A DNA stretch of 64,000 nucleotides from Prosthecodimorpha hirschii. GTDB taxonomy: Bacteria; Pseudomonadota; Alphaproteobacteria; Rhizobiales; Ancalomicrobiaceae. The notes under the pieces are model-generated. The model was not told the origin of the DNA and did not search any database. It was given only the letters and a program-made list of their open reading frames with translations. This document shows positions 19,156 to 28,615 of the stretch, one piece after another. The translations under genes and the position numbers were made by a program. Where the stretch lies: contig NZ_LJYW01000001.1 of NCBI RefSeq assembly GCF_001305515.1, forward strand, positions 6,034,793 to 6,098,792, in the 5' to 3' direction. Every line of letters begins with the position of its first letter. Within the stretch, counting starts at the first letter, position 1.

Positions 19156-20865
19156 TCAGGCTGCGCTGCGCTGCCGGTCGCGGCGCTGGCGCACCTCCTC
19201 GGTGATCACCTTGAGGAAGCCGTCCACCGTGCTGCCGAGGCGCCCGGCGACGGCCGCCAGATCGTCCGAGACGCGCTTCACCTCTGCCGCGGCGGCCTCG
19301 GTCTCGCTCGCCGCTCCGCGCAGCCCGCCGACGCTGTTGGCGACTTCGGCCGAACCGCGCGAGGTCTCGGTGATGTTGGCGGCGATCTCGCGCGTCGCGC
19401 GATCCTGCTCGCCGACCGAGGCGGCGATCGAGGCCGTCAGGTCGGTCACGCCGTCGATGGTCCCGGCGATCTCCTGGACCGAGCCCTCGGTCGCATGGGC
19501 GGCCGTCTGGATGGCCTCGACGCGGCGGGCGATGTCGCCCGTCGCCTTCGCCGTCTGTTCGGCGAGCGACTTGACCTCGGAGGCGACCACCGCGAAGCCC
19601 CGGCCGGCCGCGCCGGCGCGCGCGGCTTCGATGGTGGCGTTGAGGGCGAGCAGGTTGGTCTGGTCCGCGATGGTCCGGATCATCTCGACCACGGTGCCGA
19701 TTTCCTCGGCGGTCGCGGCGAGGGCGGCCATGTCGGCATTGGTCCGGCTGGCCACGGCGGCGACCTTCGCGACCATCCCGGAGGCCCGGTTGGCGCGATC
19801 GGCGATGTCGGCGATCGAGGTTCCCATCTCCTCGGTCGCGGCCGTGATCGTCTCGATATTGGCGGACGCCCGGCCGGAGGCGCGGGCCGCGGTATCGGCC
19901 TGACTGGCGGTCAACCCGGCGACGCTGCGCAGCGAGGCGGCCGAGCCGTCCATCGAACGGGTGCCGTTGGACAATTGTTCGATCGCCGCGCTCACGTCCC
20001 GGCGGAAGTCGAGAATGATCCGCTCCAATTCGCGGCTCTGGGCGTCGTGCTTGGTCTCCTCCTGGCGTGCGGTCGTTTCCAGGCGTTCCCGATCGAGCAT
20101 CGTGTTGCGGAAGAACTGCACGGCCCGCGCCATGGCGCCGATTTCGTCAGGGCGGTCGGCATGGCTGATGTCGGTCGAGGTATCGCCTTCCGCAAGGCGG
20201 CGCATCTGGGCGGTCATGGAGGAGATCGGGCGGCTGATGCGCCGGTCCGCCACCAGGACCATGATGCCGGCGATCAGGATCGCGAAGGCGAGGCCGATCC
20301 ACTTGCTGGCATCGCCGATCGCGACCGCCTGTTCGGTATCGGCATGCACCTCCTCGTTGGCGGCTTCGACCAGGTTGCTGACCTGCTCCATCTCCTCTTC
20401 GAGCACCTTGAAGGCGCGATCGAATTCGGGCAGTCGGGCGGTCAGGCTGGCGAGGTCGCCGCGACTGGCATTCTCGATCAGGGCGCCGGCCGTCACCACA
20501 TAGGCCTGCAGCGCCGGCTTGACCTTGGCGGCCGCCGCGCGCGCCTTGGCGCCGAGTTCCACCGTTTCCAGTTTCGCCAGACGGGAGGCGAAGATCTCCT
20601 CGTAGGACTTCAGGTCGGCCCGGACCTCGGCGAGCATCGCCGCATCCTTGGTGCTGGCCGCATAGTAGGACCGATAGACCGCCGCCAGGATCGAATCATG
20701 CGCCATGTCGGCATCGGTCTGCTGCCGCAGGGCCGTGATGCCGTCCTCCGTCCGCCGCGCCGCCTCCCGATATTCTCCGGCCAGGAAGAAGATGATGCCG
20801 GACAGGGTGGCGGCGACCAGAAAGGAGGCTGCGTTCAAACCGAGGATGATCTGGCGCAATTGCAT
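19156..20865 (-). CDS. Methyl-accepting chemotaxis protein
   Basis: A chemoreceptor of 569 residues. TM1 spans about residues 7-29 and TM2 about 189-207. The periplasmic part of about 155 residues is helical, like four-helix-bundle sensor domains. A HAMP linker (about 208-262, starting [11 protein letters not shown]) joins it to the cytoplasmic signalling rod. The hairpin tip, typically [20 protein letters not shown], is present near residue 430. The end, [11 protein letters not shown], is not the CheR/CheB NWETF pentapeptide. The start at 20865 was chosen because TM1 begins right after it. No che genes are adjacent, so it is an orphan receptor. The ligand is unknown. Confidence 0.95.
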   Translation of the reverse strand: MQLRQIILGLNAASFLVAATLSGIIFFLAGEYREAARRTEDGITALRQQTDADMAHDSILAAVYRSYYAASTKDAAMLAEVRADLKSYEEIFASRLAKLETVELGAKARAAAAKVKPALQAYVVTAGALIENASRGDLASLTARLPEFDRAFKVLEEEMEQVSNLVEAANEEVHADTEQAVAIGDASKWIGLAFAILIAGIMVLVADRRISRPISSMTAQMRRLAEGDTSTDISHADRPDEIGAMARAVQFFRNTMLDRERLETTARQEETKHDAQSRELERIILDFRRDVSAAIEQLSNGTRSMDGSAASLRSVAGLTASQADTAARASGRASANIETITAATEEMGTSIADIADRANRASGMVAKVAAVASRTNADMAALAATAEEIGTVVEMIRTIADQTNLLALNATIEAARAGAAGRGFAVVASEVKSLAEQTAKATGDIARRVEAIQTAAHATEGSVQEIAGTIDGVTDLTASIAASVGEQDRATREIAANITETSRGSAEVANSVGGLRGAASETEAAAAEVKRVSDDLAAVAGRLGSTVDGFLKVITEEVRQRRDRQRSAA

Positions 20866-21191
20866 GTTACGAGAACTCCCGCAGTGGGATCGAGATCTGA
20901 AATCCGGCATCGCGCCTGTCTATGGCCACGGCACCGCTCGGACCCCAGACAGACGCGTACGGCTATCCCTCGCGGCATGCGATCGACGGTGCGAAGGTGC
21001 TGATCTGCAGGTCTCCGCAACGCCATAGACAACCGATATTTCAGATCGTGCGGTTCAACTCTGAATAAAGACTCAATAAACCACGTGCGAAATCGTCTTG
21101 GTGACTCAAAAACGTTATGGAAACCGCAGATTTCTGACCGCGCTCGCGCTGAACGCGGCCGGTTATTCCTTGCACTCCGGGGCGGCGGGTG
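20866..21191. other. Leader and promoter region of the chemoreceptor gene
   Basis: The 326-base gap between the chemoreceptor start and the end of the P1 peptidase gene is less GC-rich around 21030-21130 than its neighbours. A TTGAAC near 21053-21058 on the minus strand could be a -35 element, but no convincing -10 can be set. No coding frame is supported. Confidence 0.3.
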
Positions 21192-22247
21192 TCAGCTGGC
21201 CGAAAACTTGACCCGCCAGGCCGGGACCAGATCGCCGGCGGTGTGCCGCGCCTCGTAGACGCCGCGGGCGATGGCGCGCGCCAGAACGTCGGCGGCGGCG
21301 ATGCCGAGGTCGACGAAGTCGGCGATCGGCTCCGCCCGCCGGATGCGCCCCGTCGACAGGGCGAAGACCAGATCGCCGTCGAAGGGGGTGTGGGCCGGAT
21401 AGATCGCCCGCGCCATGCCGTCATGGGCCATGATCGCCAGGCGCTTCGCCTCCGCCTTGGTCAGGATGGCATCGGTCGCGATCAGCGCGATGGTGGTGTT
21501 GCCGCCGAGGCTCGGATCGGCGGCGGTCAGGCCGGCGTCGTCGCGGATCGCCCCTTTCAGGCGCGCCATGGTGGCGTCGGGCGGGAACGGGCTCGGATAT
21601 CCGAAGCCGCCGAACTCGCCGTCGATCTCGTGGGCGGCCGCCCAGAAATGCCCGGTATCGCCGATGGTGACGCTGCCGACGGCGTTGACGGCGACCAGCG
21701 CCCCGACCGTAATGCCGGACGGCAGGCGCAGGCTGGCCGAACCGAGGCCGCCCTTGAGGGTCGCGGTGGTGGCGCCGAGGCCGGCGCCGGTCGACCCGAC
21801 CGTCGGCGGATCGACGGTCGCCGCGGCGGCGGCGCGGTAGCCGAGATCGCGATAGGGCGGATAGCGGCCCCAGTCCTTGTTGCCGCCGTTGAGCAGGTCG
21901 AACAGGATCGCGGCCGAGACGATCGGCACGGAGACCGGACCGATCGCGAAGCCGCGCCCCTGCTCGCGCAGGAAGGCCTGCACGCCCGAAGCGGCATCGA
22001 GCCCGAACGCCGAGCCGCCCGACAGGACGATCGCGTCGACCCGGTCGACGGTCTGATCGGGGGCCAGCAGGTCGGTATCGCGCGTGCCCGGTGCGCCGCC
22101 CATCACGTGCACCGACGCGATCGCCGGCTCCTCCGGAATGACGACGGTGACGCCGGACTTGAGGCGGATATCGCCGGCATTGCCGACGGAGAGGCCGGCA
22201 ACGTCGACGATGGTGTTGGTGGGACCGGGTTGGGACATCGGGCTCAT
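21192..22247 (-). CDS. P1 family peptidase (NylC/DmpA-type, N-terminal nucleophile)
   Basis: A 351-residue hydrolase of family S58/P1. These proteins self-cleave to expose a Ser or Thr nucleophile and act as aminopeptidases or amidases on beta-amino or omega-amino peptides. The likely cleavage site is N250-T251 in GGNTTIALIATDA, the arrangement known in NylC (6-aminohexanoate oligomer hydrolase). The HVMGGAPGTRDTDLLAP segment (48-64) and VLSGGSAFGLDAASGV (74-89) are family marks. Start at 22247 (MSPMSQPG); 22238 is an alternative. No signal peptide is seen, so it is cytoplasmic. The natural substrate is unknown. Confidence 0.88.
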   Translation of the reverse strand: MSPMSQPGPTNTIVDVAGLSVGNAGDIRLKSGVTVVIPEEPAIASVHVMGGAPGTRDTDLLAPDQTVDRVDAIVLSGGSAFGLDAASGVQAFLREQGRGFAIGPVSVPIVSAAILFDLLNGGNKDWGRYPPYRDLGYRAAAAATVDPPTVGSTGAGLGATTATLKGGLGSASLRLPSGITVGALVAVNAVGSVTIGDTGHFWAAAHEIDGEFGGFGYPSPFPPDATMARLKGAIRDDAGLTAADPSLGGNTTIALIATDAILTKAEAKRLAIMAHDGMARAIYPAHTPFDGDLVFALSTGRIRRAEPIADFVDLGIAAADVLARAIARGVYEARHTAGDLVPAWRVKFSAS

Positions 22248-22465
22248 CGATCTGTGCCGGCCGGAGCCGGCAGGCCGCCAGGGGAGCGCACGACCGGACC
22301 GGCGACACGCATCGGCCGGCGGGCCGGGGACCCGCATCGCCTCGAGGCGCTCATCGGATCGGCTCGAATCTTATCATCCGGCCACGATAGCAGCCTTTGG
22401 GCGCTTGCCCACCCCCGGGCGCGCGTGCGCAAAACGGCACGCCGTCCGCTGCCCGGCCGGTCCGG

Positions 22466-22532
22466 CAGCCCCGTCGCGGCCCAGCCCCGTCACGGCCCAA
22501 TCCTATCGCAGCAAAGTCCTATCGCAGCACCG
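22466..22532. repeat. Two adjacent 16-bp tandem duplications
   Basis: Bases 22466-22497 are two copies of a 16-base unit (CAGCCCCGTCGCGGCC, one mismatch). Bases 22501-22532 are two copies of a second 16-base unit starting TCCTATCGCAGCA, the last three bases differing. The second pair overlaps the stop codon and last codons of the MFS gene, so slippage here has altered the end of that protein. The two repeats have the same period but different sequence. Confidence 0.65.
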
Positions 22533-23751
22533 GCGCGGCCGGCTTCTGCATGGCGGTCGTCAGAAGCGCCCCGACGGCGACGGCCAGCGGCAGGAAGGAG
22601 ACCCATAGGACCATGTCCCAGCCGTAGAGGGTCAGCAGCCCGCCGGACGACAGCGAGCCGATCGCCATCGTTCCGAACACGACGAAGTCGTTGAGCGACT
22701 GGACCCGCGTCTTCTCCTCCGGGCGGTGGCATTCGAGCACCAGGGCGGACGCGCCGATGAAGCCGAAATTCCAACCCAGACCGAGCAGGATCAGGCTCAA
22801 CCAGAAATGGGCGACATCGATCCCGGCGAGCCCGACCGCGGCCGCCACGGCGGTCAGGGCGAGGCCGGCGGCGACCACGCGCGGCGCGCCGAAGCGGCTG
22901 ATCAGCGGACCGGTGAAGAAGCTCGGTGCATACATGGCGATGACATGCCACTGCAGGCCGAGATTGGCATCCTCCTGCGTGAGCCCGCACAGACGCATGG
23001 CGAGCGGCGCCGCGGTCATGATGAAGTTCATCAGGAGATAGGAGACGACGCCGCAGACGACGGCGGTCACGAAGCGCGGCTGCCGCGCGATCACGCCGAG
23101 CGGTCGGCCGCCGGCGACCTCGCCGGCCGTCGGTGGCGGCAGGCGGACGCCCATCAGGACCAGGGCCGAGAGGGCCGCCACGGCGGCCTGGGCGAGATAG
23201 GTGGCGGCGAACAGAAAGGGCGGCCAGAGGTTCATCGTATAGGTGACGAGCTGCGGGCCGAGCACGCCCGCGAAGACCCCGCCGGCCATGACGAAGGACA
23301 GCGCGCGCGGCCGCCGCTCCGGCGCAACCCCGTCGGTGGCGGCGAACCGGAACGACAGCACGACCGCCGCATAGGCGCCGCCGAAGAAGGTCGCGCAGCA
23401 AAAGAGCCAGAACGAGCCGAGGATGACCGCCAGCGCGGAGAGCAGGCCGACCAGGACGCCGCAGCCGGTTCCCGCCAGGAAGGCCGTCCGGCGGCCGTGG
23501 CGTTGCGCGATCCGGCCGGCCGGCAGGGTGCAGGCGGCCATGCCGATCACGAAGACCGAGATCGGCAGGGTGGCCAGGGCCGGGCTGGGTGCCAGCATGT
23601 TGCCGATGATCGCGCCGGTGGCGTAGACCACGACCGCATTGGCGCCCGCGAGGGCCTGGGCGACCGTCAGCCGGATCACGTTGCCGCGTTCCTGCGCCAG
23701 GGCGTCGGCGGCCTCCTCGGCGAGTGACGGGCCGGTTCCCGCGTACGACAT
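22519..23751 (-). CDS. MFS transporter
   Basis: This 410-residue protein is a major facilitator superfamily permease with about 12 hydrophobic helices. The loop RIAQRHGRRTAF at about residues 80-91 matches the family loop 2-3 motif (GxLaDrxGrr type). A short cytoplasmic linker (PPPTAGEVAGG) splits the two halves. The C-terminus ends inside a 16-bp tandem repeat. The upstream gap with TonB is 154 bases and both genes run on the minus strand, so this gene is probably separate from the B12 operon. The substrate is unknown. Confidence 0.9.
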   Translation of the reverse strand: MSYAGTGPSLAEEAADALAQERGNVIRLTVAQALAGANAVVVYATGAIIGNMLAPSPALATLPISVFVIGMAACTLPAGRIAQRHGRRTAFLAGTGCGVLVGLLSALAVILGSFWLFCCATFFGGAYAAVVLSFRFAATDGVAPERRPRALSFVMAGGVFAGVLGPQLVTYTMNLWPPFLFAATYLAQAAVAALSALVLMGVRLPPPTAGEVAGGRPLGVIARQPRFVTAVVCGVVSYLLMNFIMTAAPLAMRLCGLTQEDANLGLQWHVIAMYAPSFFTGPLISRFGAPRVVAAGLALTAVAAAVGLAGIDVAHFWLSLILLGLGWNFGFIGASALVLECHRPEEKTRVQSLNDFVVFGTMAIGSLSSGGLLTLYGWDMVLWVSFLPLAVAVGALLTTAMQKPAAPVLR

Positions 23752-23905
23752 GAAATCCTCGATCGACGGCGTCTGTGGAATGGGCTTCTGTCATTCCATC
23801 AAACGGTAAAATGCGCCAGTCGCTAGCGCCCCCTTCAGGGCAAACAATTTCATCTTGCTGATATGCGCCGGCCGGTCTGCGGACGCGGTTCCGGCGGCTG
23901 GCGGG

Positions 23906-25204
23906 CTATTCGAAACGCAGCGCGACGGTCATGCGCAGGCGTGCCGCGCCGATCGCCTCGGGGAACGGCGGTGCGGGCGCGGCGGCGCGGACGATGCGGA
24001 TCGCCGCCGACTGGAGGTCGCCGGTGCCGCCGCTGATCGCGGCGACCTGCTCCAGCCCACCGTCCCGCCGGACCTCGAAGCTGACCACGACCGTGCCCGG
24101 GGTGCCGTCGCCCGGCCGCTGGCGGCTGACGATGCGCGCCCGGACCGCCGCCATGTAGCGGGCGATCGCATCCGAAGCCTCTCCCGATCCGGCCGCCCGG
24201 GCCGCCGGTCTGGCGGTTTCGCCGCCGCCGGCCGCCGTGGCGGCCCTGGCCGGTGCGGTCGGACGCGGTGCCAGCGCGCCGGTCGGACCGCCGTCGGCCT
24301 TCGGGCGGGTCGAGGAGCGATCGGGGGGTGGCGTGGCGGCGACGCTTCGGGGGCGGGTCGGTTCGGGCCGCGCGCGGGGAGGGGCGGCGGGCTTCGGTTC
24401 CCGCGCCGGTTCGGGGGCGGGCTTGGACGCGACGGCCGGCTTCGGCTCGGGCGGCGGCCGTGTCGCGGCTGCAAGGGGCGGCGTCAGAACCGCCGGATCT
24501 GTCGCCTCGGGCGGGGCATCCGCGGCGGCCGCGCGTGCCGGCGCGGGCGGCGCCTCGGGACCGGGCGGCACGACCATGGCGTCCGTCGAAGCGGTGAATG
24601 ACGGGGCGGCCGGTGACGGGGCGGCCAATGCCGGAATGGCCAGTGACGGGGCGGCCAAGGCCGGAGCGATCGGAATGGGTTCCGCCGGCCGGGTCTCCGG
24701 TGACGGAGCCTCTCGCTCGGGCGGCGGCATGTCTGTCGCGGCGCCCGTGTCTAGCCTCGGATCCGGTTCGGAGGGCATGACCTCATCGACGCGGGGCGGC
24801 GGCGCGGACTGGTCGACGGCTGCCGTCTCGGCGGGCACCGTCAGCGGCGGTAGCGCGATCGCTGCGACCGCCTCGGGGGCGACATCCAGGGTCGGAGCGA
24901 CCGGCGGCGGATCGGCCGCCTCCGCCCGTTCGTCCCCGGTCGCGGCGGGTGCGGACGGTCGGCCCGCCGGTTCGGGCGCCCCGACGACGGCCCCCGGTTC
25001 GACGGCGCCCGTTCCGACGGCCCCCGCTTCCAGGAGTTCGGCGTCGATCACGTCCAGGGCGACCGGATCACCGGACGACGGCGTCCGGGACCAGAAGCCG
25101 GAGACGATGGCGCCGGCGCCCGCGTGAAGGGCGAGCGAGAGCAGCAGCGCGCCGATCATGGGCCGGGACGGCACGCGGCCGGGCAGGATCGCTGCGGATG
25201 TCAT
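23906..25204 (-). CDS. tonB: TonB-like energy transducer of the B12 operon
   Basis: The 432-residue protein has TonB architecture. The N-terminal anchor (residues 16-37) contains S23 and H27, matching the S-x3-H motif of TonB that contacts ExbB/ExbD. A Pro/Ala-rich periplasmic spacer of about 290 residues follows, and residues about 345-432 form a TonB C-terminal domain (GTVVVSFEVRRDGGLEQVA). TonB transfers the proton-motive force to outer-membrane receptors. The start overlaps the cbiZ stop in an ATGA, so it is translationally coupled. The partner ExbB/ExbD pair is not in the window. The long spacer contains a 12-base duplicated stretch (see 24599). Confidence 0.9.
   Translation of the reverse strand: MTSAAILPGRVPSRPMIGALLLSLALHAGAGAIVSGFWSRTPSSGDPVALDVIDAELLEAGAVGTGAVEPGAVVGAPEPAGRPSAPAATGDERAEAADPPPVAPTLDVAPEAVAAIALPPLTVPAETAAVDQSAPPPRVDEVMPSEPDPRLDTGAATDMPPPEREAPSPETRPAEPIPIAPALAAPSLAIPALAAPSPAAPSFTASTDAMVVPPGPEAPPAPARAAAADAPPEATDPAVLTPPLAAATRPPPEPKPAVASKPAPEPAREPKPAAPPRARPEPTRPRSVAATPPPDRSSTRPKADGGPTGALAPRPTAPARAATAAGGGETARPAARAAGSGEASDAIARYMAAVRARIVSRQRPGDGTPGTVVVSFEVRRDGGLEQVAAISGGTGDLQSAAIRIVRAAAPAPPFPEAIGAARLRMTVALRFE
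24599..24657. repeat. Short tandem repeat inside the tonB spacer
   Basis: Three copies of TGACGGGGCGGCC occur in about 59 bases of the tonB coding sequence. They encode Ala/Pro/Ser motifs (AAPSPAAPS and similar) in the disordered spacer. Such repeats can shrink or grow in frame and change spacer length. Confidence 0.6.
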
Positions 25205-25878
25205 GGCGCGGTCCCCGTCTGATCGGCGACCCATCCGGCCACGGCCGCGCGCGTGGCGGACAGGACCGCGGCCCCGACGGCCTCGCCGATCGCGGTATGC
25301 AGGCCGGCATGGATGGCCGGATCCGGCCCCGACGGCGCGGCGACGACCAGGCAGTCCGTGCCGGTGCCGGTGACGACCGCGCCCCCGCGCCGGATGCCCG
25401 CCTCGGCCACCGCGACGGTGCGCGCCTGCACGGCGAGGCTCATCGCCTCGAGGAAGGCGGCGCGCGTGAGCGGTACCGAGACATGGACCAGCGCGTTGAT
25501 CGTCCCGGCGACCGCCGGCAGGGCCGGATCGTGGCAGCGCTCGCCGATCCGCTCGCCATTGGTCAGGCCGGCCGTGACGAGCGCCACCGCGCCGATCCCG
25601 TCGACCGTGCTGCGGGTGAGATGATGGCGTCGGACGTCGCGGGCCGTCATCAGCCCCACCGCCCGCTCCAAGCCCGCCGCGGCGAGCCGGGCGCGCAGAT
25701 AGGCGGCCGGATCGGTCAGGTCGACCACATCGGCATTGGTCACTTCGAGCCAGGCGACCGTGTCGGCGAGGGAGAAGCCCGGCCGGTTCGGCGACCAGCT
25801 CAGCATCCGGCGGGGACCGGAAAAGCGCGCGATCAGCCAGGGCTGCCGGCAGTCGATCGCGATATCCGCAACGCTCAT
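25201..25878 (-). CDS. cbiZ: Adenosylcobinamide amidohydrolase
   Basis: CbiZ removes the aminopropanol-type arm from adenosylcobinamide or pseudo-B12, giving adenosylcobyric acid, which lets a cell salvage and remodel foreign corrinoids. The 225-residue protein has the family signature GTGTD at 171-175 and the NADVVDLTD and GIGAVALVTAGLTNGE segments of the family. It sits between the ABC transporter ATPase and tonB, joined to both by ATGA overlaps, so import and remodelling are produced together. All visible family motifs are intact. Cofactor preference cannot be read from the sequence. Confidence 0.92.
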   Translation of the reverse strand: MSVADIAIDCRQPWLIARFSGPRRMLSWSPNRPGFSLADTVAWLEVTNADVVDLTDPAAYLRARLAAAGLERAVGLMTARDVRRHHLTRSTVDGIGAVALVTAGLTNGERIGERCHDPALPAVAGTINALVHVSVPLTRAAFLEAMSLAVQARTVAVAEAGIRRGGAVVTGTGTDCLVVAAPSGPDPAIHAGLHTAIGEAVGAAVLSATRAAVAGWVADQTGTAP

Positions 25879-26687
25879 GGCCGATCCTCCGAGCGCGCGG
25901 CGGCGGCCGACCGTGCGGAAAGGCCGGTCGGGACGAGCAGGAGGCCGCCCGGATCGCGGTCGACATGGGCCTCAATGCCGTAGACCGACGCCAGCAGGCG
26001 CGCGTCCAGGACCGCTTCCGGCGCTCCCGTCGCGACGATCCGGCCACCGGCGAGCACGATCACCCGGTCGCACCAGCGCGCGGCGAGGTTCAGATCGTGC
26101 AGCGAGGCCAACACCGTGCGGCCGGCGCCGGCGAGGCGGCGAAAGACGGTCATCAGGGCGATCTGATGGGCCGGATCGAGCCCCGCCGCGGGTTCGTCGG
26201 CAAGGAGCAACTCGGCGTCCTGGGCCAGGGCCCGGGCGATCAGGACGCGCGCCAGTTCGCCGCCGGACAGCCGGTCGACCCGGTGCCCCCGCAAGCCATC
26301 GAGCGCCATGGTCGCCAGCGCCGCGTCGATCGCGGCGCGGTCGCCGCGCGTTTCCGGCGCGAAGGCCGCGCGGTGCGGCAGCCGGCCGAGGCCGACCACG
26401 GCTTCGACGTCGAGCGACCAGGCGACCTCGCGCGCCTGCGCCACATAGGCGATGCGCCGGGCGCGCGCGCCGGCGGGCAGGCGGGCGAGGGGCCTGCCGT
26501 CCAGGACGATCGTGCCGCCGCGCGTCGGCAGGAGGCCGGCGAGCGCGCGCAACAGGGTCGACTTGCCGGCGCCGTTCGGGCCGATCAGGCCGACGAATTC
26601 GCCCGCCTGCAGCGCGAGATCGATCCGGTCGAGCACCGGACGGCCGTCGAGCGCGACGCACAGGGCGCGGGTCTCCAGCGCGGTCAT
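25875..26687 (-). CDS. btuD: Cobalamin ABC transporter, ATPase
   Basis: The 270-residue ABC ATPase has Walker A (GPNGAGKST, about 35-43), the signature LSGGELAR and Walker B (LLLADEP), followed by the H-loop (SLHDLN). It powers the BtuC channel from the cytoplasmic side. ATGA overlaps join it to btuC before it and cbiZ after it. By family alone it could also serve iron or haem uptake; the B12 riboswitch and cbiZ favour corrinoids. Confidence 0.93.
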   Translation of the reverse strand: MTALETRALCVALDGRPVLDRIDLALQAGEFVGLIGPNGAGKSTLLRALAGLLPTRGGTIVLDGRPLARLPAGARARRIAYVAQAREVAWSLDVEAVVGLGRLPHRAAFAPETRGDRAAIDAALATMALDGLRGHRVDRLSGGELARVLIARALAQDAELLLADEPAAGLDPAHQIALMTVFRRLAGAGRTVLASLHDLNLAARWCDRVIVLAGGRIVATGAPEAVLDARLLASVYGIEAHVDRDPGGLLLVPTGLSARSAAAARSEDRP

Positions 26688-27682
26688 CGCGATCCGCTCC
26701 GGCCGGCCGCGATCAGGCGGAGGAAGAAGGGCGTTCCGATCAGCGCGGTGACGACGCCGAGCTTGAGGTCGCGGTCGGGGGCGACGAGACCGGCGGCGAT
26801 GTCGGCGGCGGTCAGCAGCGCGGCGCCGCCGAGCGCGCTGGCGAGCAGCAGCCGGCTCGGCCGGGCGCCGACCCACGGGCGGAGAAGATGCGGCACGACC
26901 AGTCCGACGAAGCCGATCGCCCCGGCGATCGCCGTGGCGGCGCCGACCGTGGCGGCCGTGCCGGCGAGGATCAGAAGCCTGAGCGCCGTCATGTTCACGC
27001 CGAGACTGCGCGCCGTCTCCGCGCCGAGCGACAGGGCATCGAGCCCGCGCCCGGCGAGGACCAGCAGCAGGCCGCCGCCGGCCATGAAGGGCAGGGCGAG
27101 CCAGACATGCTGCATCGAGCGATCGTTGAGCGATCCGAGCATCCAGTAGACGATTTCGAGGGCGGCGAAGGGGTTCTCTGACAGGCTGAGCGCGAGTGCG
27201 GTCAGGGCGCCGGCCAGACTGGAAACGGCGACCCCGGCGAGGATCAGCCCGGCCGGACCGTCGCCGCGCCCGGCCATGGCCAGCACCAGCGCCATGGCGA
27301 CGAAGCCGCCGGCGAGCGCCATCAGCGGCAGGGCCAGCGGAAACAGGGCCGAGACGCCGCCATAGATCGCCGCCACCGCGCCGAGCGCGGCGCCCGGACC
27401 GATCCCCATCAGGCCGGCATCGGCCAGCGGATTGCGCAGGTAGCCCTGCAGGGCGGCGCCCGACAGGCCGAGCGCGGCGCCGAGGGAGACCGACAGGATC
27501 GCCCGCGGCAGCCGGATCTCGCGCATCACGATCGAGACCGCGCCGTCGTCGACGATGAGGGCCGCCAGAGCCCGGGAGGGTGCGAGCCCCGCCGCGCCGA
27601 TCGTCAGCGAGACCGCCGCCAGGACGAGCGCCAGTCCGCCGAGGAGCGGGAGAAGCCAGCGGTCCGGCGCCGACAGGGTCAT
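26684..27682 (-). CDS. btuC: Cobalamin ABC transporter, permease (FecCD family)
   Basis: This 332-residue inner-membrane permease belongs to FecCD/BtuC and has about ten hydrophobic helices. The cytoplasmic coupling region LGVNMTALRLL and the family segment AIAGAIGFVGLVVPHLLRP (about 250-268) are clear. It forms a dimer with BtuD beneath and BtuF above. The start at 27682 gives an ATGA overlap with btuF; the much longer in-frame frame upstream lies antisense to nothing conserved and overlaps btuF entirely. Confidence 0.92.
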   Translation of the reverse strand: MTLSAPDRWLLPLLGGLALVLAAVSLTIGAAGLAPSRALAALIVDDGAVSIVMREIRLPRAILSVSLGAALGLSGAALQGYLRNPLADAGLMGIGPGAALGAVAAIYGGVSALFPLALPLMALAGGFVAMALVLAMAGRGDGPAGLILAGVAVSSLAGALTALALSLSENPFAALEIVYWMLGSLNDRSMQHVWLALPFMAGGGLLLVLAGRGLDALSLGAETARSLGVNMTALRLLILAGTAATVGAATAIAGAIGFVGLVVPHLLRPWVGARPSRLLLASALGGAALLTAADIAAGLVAPDRDLKLGVVTALIGTPFFLRLIAAGRSGSR

Positions 27683-28605
27683 GGCCGGGCCTCGATGTCC
27701 GGCGCGGCGCCGGGTCCGGGGGCGGTCCTGCCGTCGCCGGCGGGCGGGCGGGCGGTCGCCACGCGGTCGCCGAGCGCGCGCAACTGCCGGACCGCCTCCA
27801 GGGTGAAGGGGCCGCCGCAAATGGTCAGGCGATCGGGCAGCACGGTGACGCCGGTGGCCGAGCGGATCGCGGCCAGAAGGGCCGGGTGCCGATAGCTCGC
27901 ATGGGCGAGCGCCGGGCCGCCGGGATCGGGGGCCTCTCCGATCACCGCATCGGGGCGGGCGACGACGAGGCGCTCCAACGGCAGCAGGCCGACGCCGACG
28001 ACACCGATTTCGGCGGCCAGGTTGCGCCAGCCGGCGGCCGCCAGGACCGCATCGACCAGGCTGTCGCGCCCGGCGGTGCCGGCGGCCCCGAAATAGACGG
28101 CGGCGAGCGGCGACGCGGCCGTCCGCGGGCGTGCCAGGACGGCGAGATCGGCCTCGAAGCGCGCCAGCAATGCCTCCGCCGCGGCCTCGCGGCCGAGCAG
28201 CGCACCCATGCGCCGGATGTGCCGGCGGATGTCGTCGAGGGACTGTTCGGGCGGAAAGGCTTCGACGCGGATGCCGAGCCGCCGCAGCATGTCGAGGCTC
28301 TGGCGGGTCGTGTAGGTGCCGGCGAGCACGAGATCCGGGCGGAGCAGATAGATCTCCTCCGCCTTCCCGCTGTTCGCCGGGATCCCCTGCGCGGCTCCGG
28401 CGAGCGCCGCCATGGTCGGGTCGTGGGCGAGCCTCGAGACGGAAACCAGTTGGCCCGGCGCCGCCAGCAGCAGGGCCAACTGATCCGTGCACAGATTGAC
28501 CGAGACCACGCGCCGGGGCGGTTCGGCGGCTTCGAGGCGCGCCGCGGCCGTCATGGACAGCACCATGCCGAAGATCGCCGCCGCTGCCGCGCCCCGCCGC
28601 ATCAT
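27679..28605 (-). CDS. btuF: Periplasmic cobalamin-binding protein
   Basis: A 308-residue substrate-binding protein (PF01497) that captures corrinoid in the periplasm for BtuCD. It has a signal peptide (MMRRGAAAAAIFGMVLSM), then the family start VVSVNLCTDQLALLL and IYLLRPDLVLAGTYTTRQ. The start at 28605 was chosen because it follows the btuB stop (28616) closely; the next upstream ATG would overlap btuB. A second in-frame ATG follows directly at 28602. The protein ends in a Pro/Ala-rich tail. Confidence 0.9.
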   Translation of the reverse strand: MMRRGAAAAAIFGMVLSMTAAARLEAAEPPRRVVSVNLCTDQLALLLAAPGQLVSVSRLAHDPTMAALAGAAQGIPANSGKAEEIYLLRPDLVLAGTYTTRQSLDMLRRLGIRVEAFPPEQSLDDIRRHIRRMGALLGREAAAEALLARFEADLAVLARPRTAASPLAAVYFGAAGTAGRDSLVDAVLAAAGWRNLAAEIGVVGVGLLPLERLVVARPDAVIGEAPDPGGPALAHASYRHPALLAAIRSATGVTVLPDRLTICGGPFTLEAVRQLRALGDRVATARPPAGDGRTAPGPGAAPDIEARP

Positions 28606-28615
28606 TCGCCCCGCC

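Noticed and set aside
24237-25127. A Gly/Ala-rich frame opposite tonB
   Set aside because: Low-complexity mirror of the Pro/Ala-rich TonB spacer. No start site or motif.
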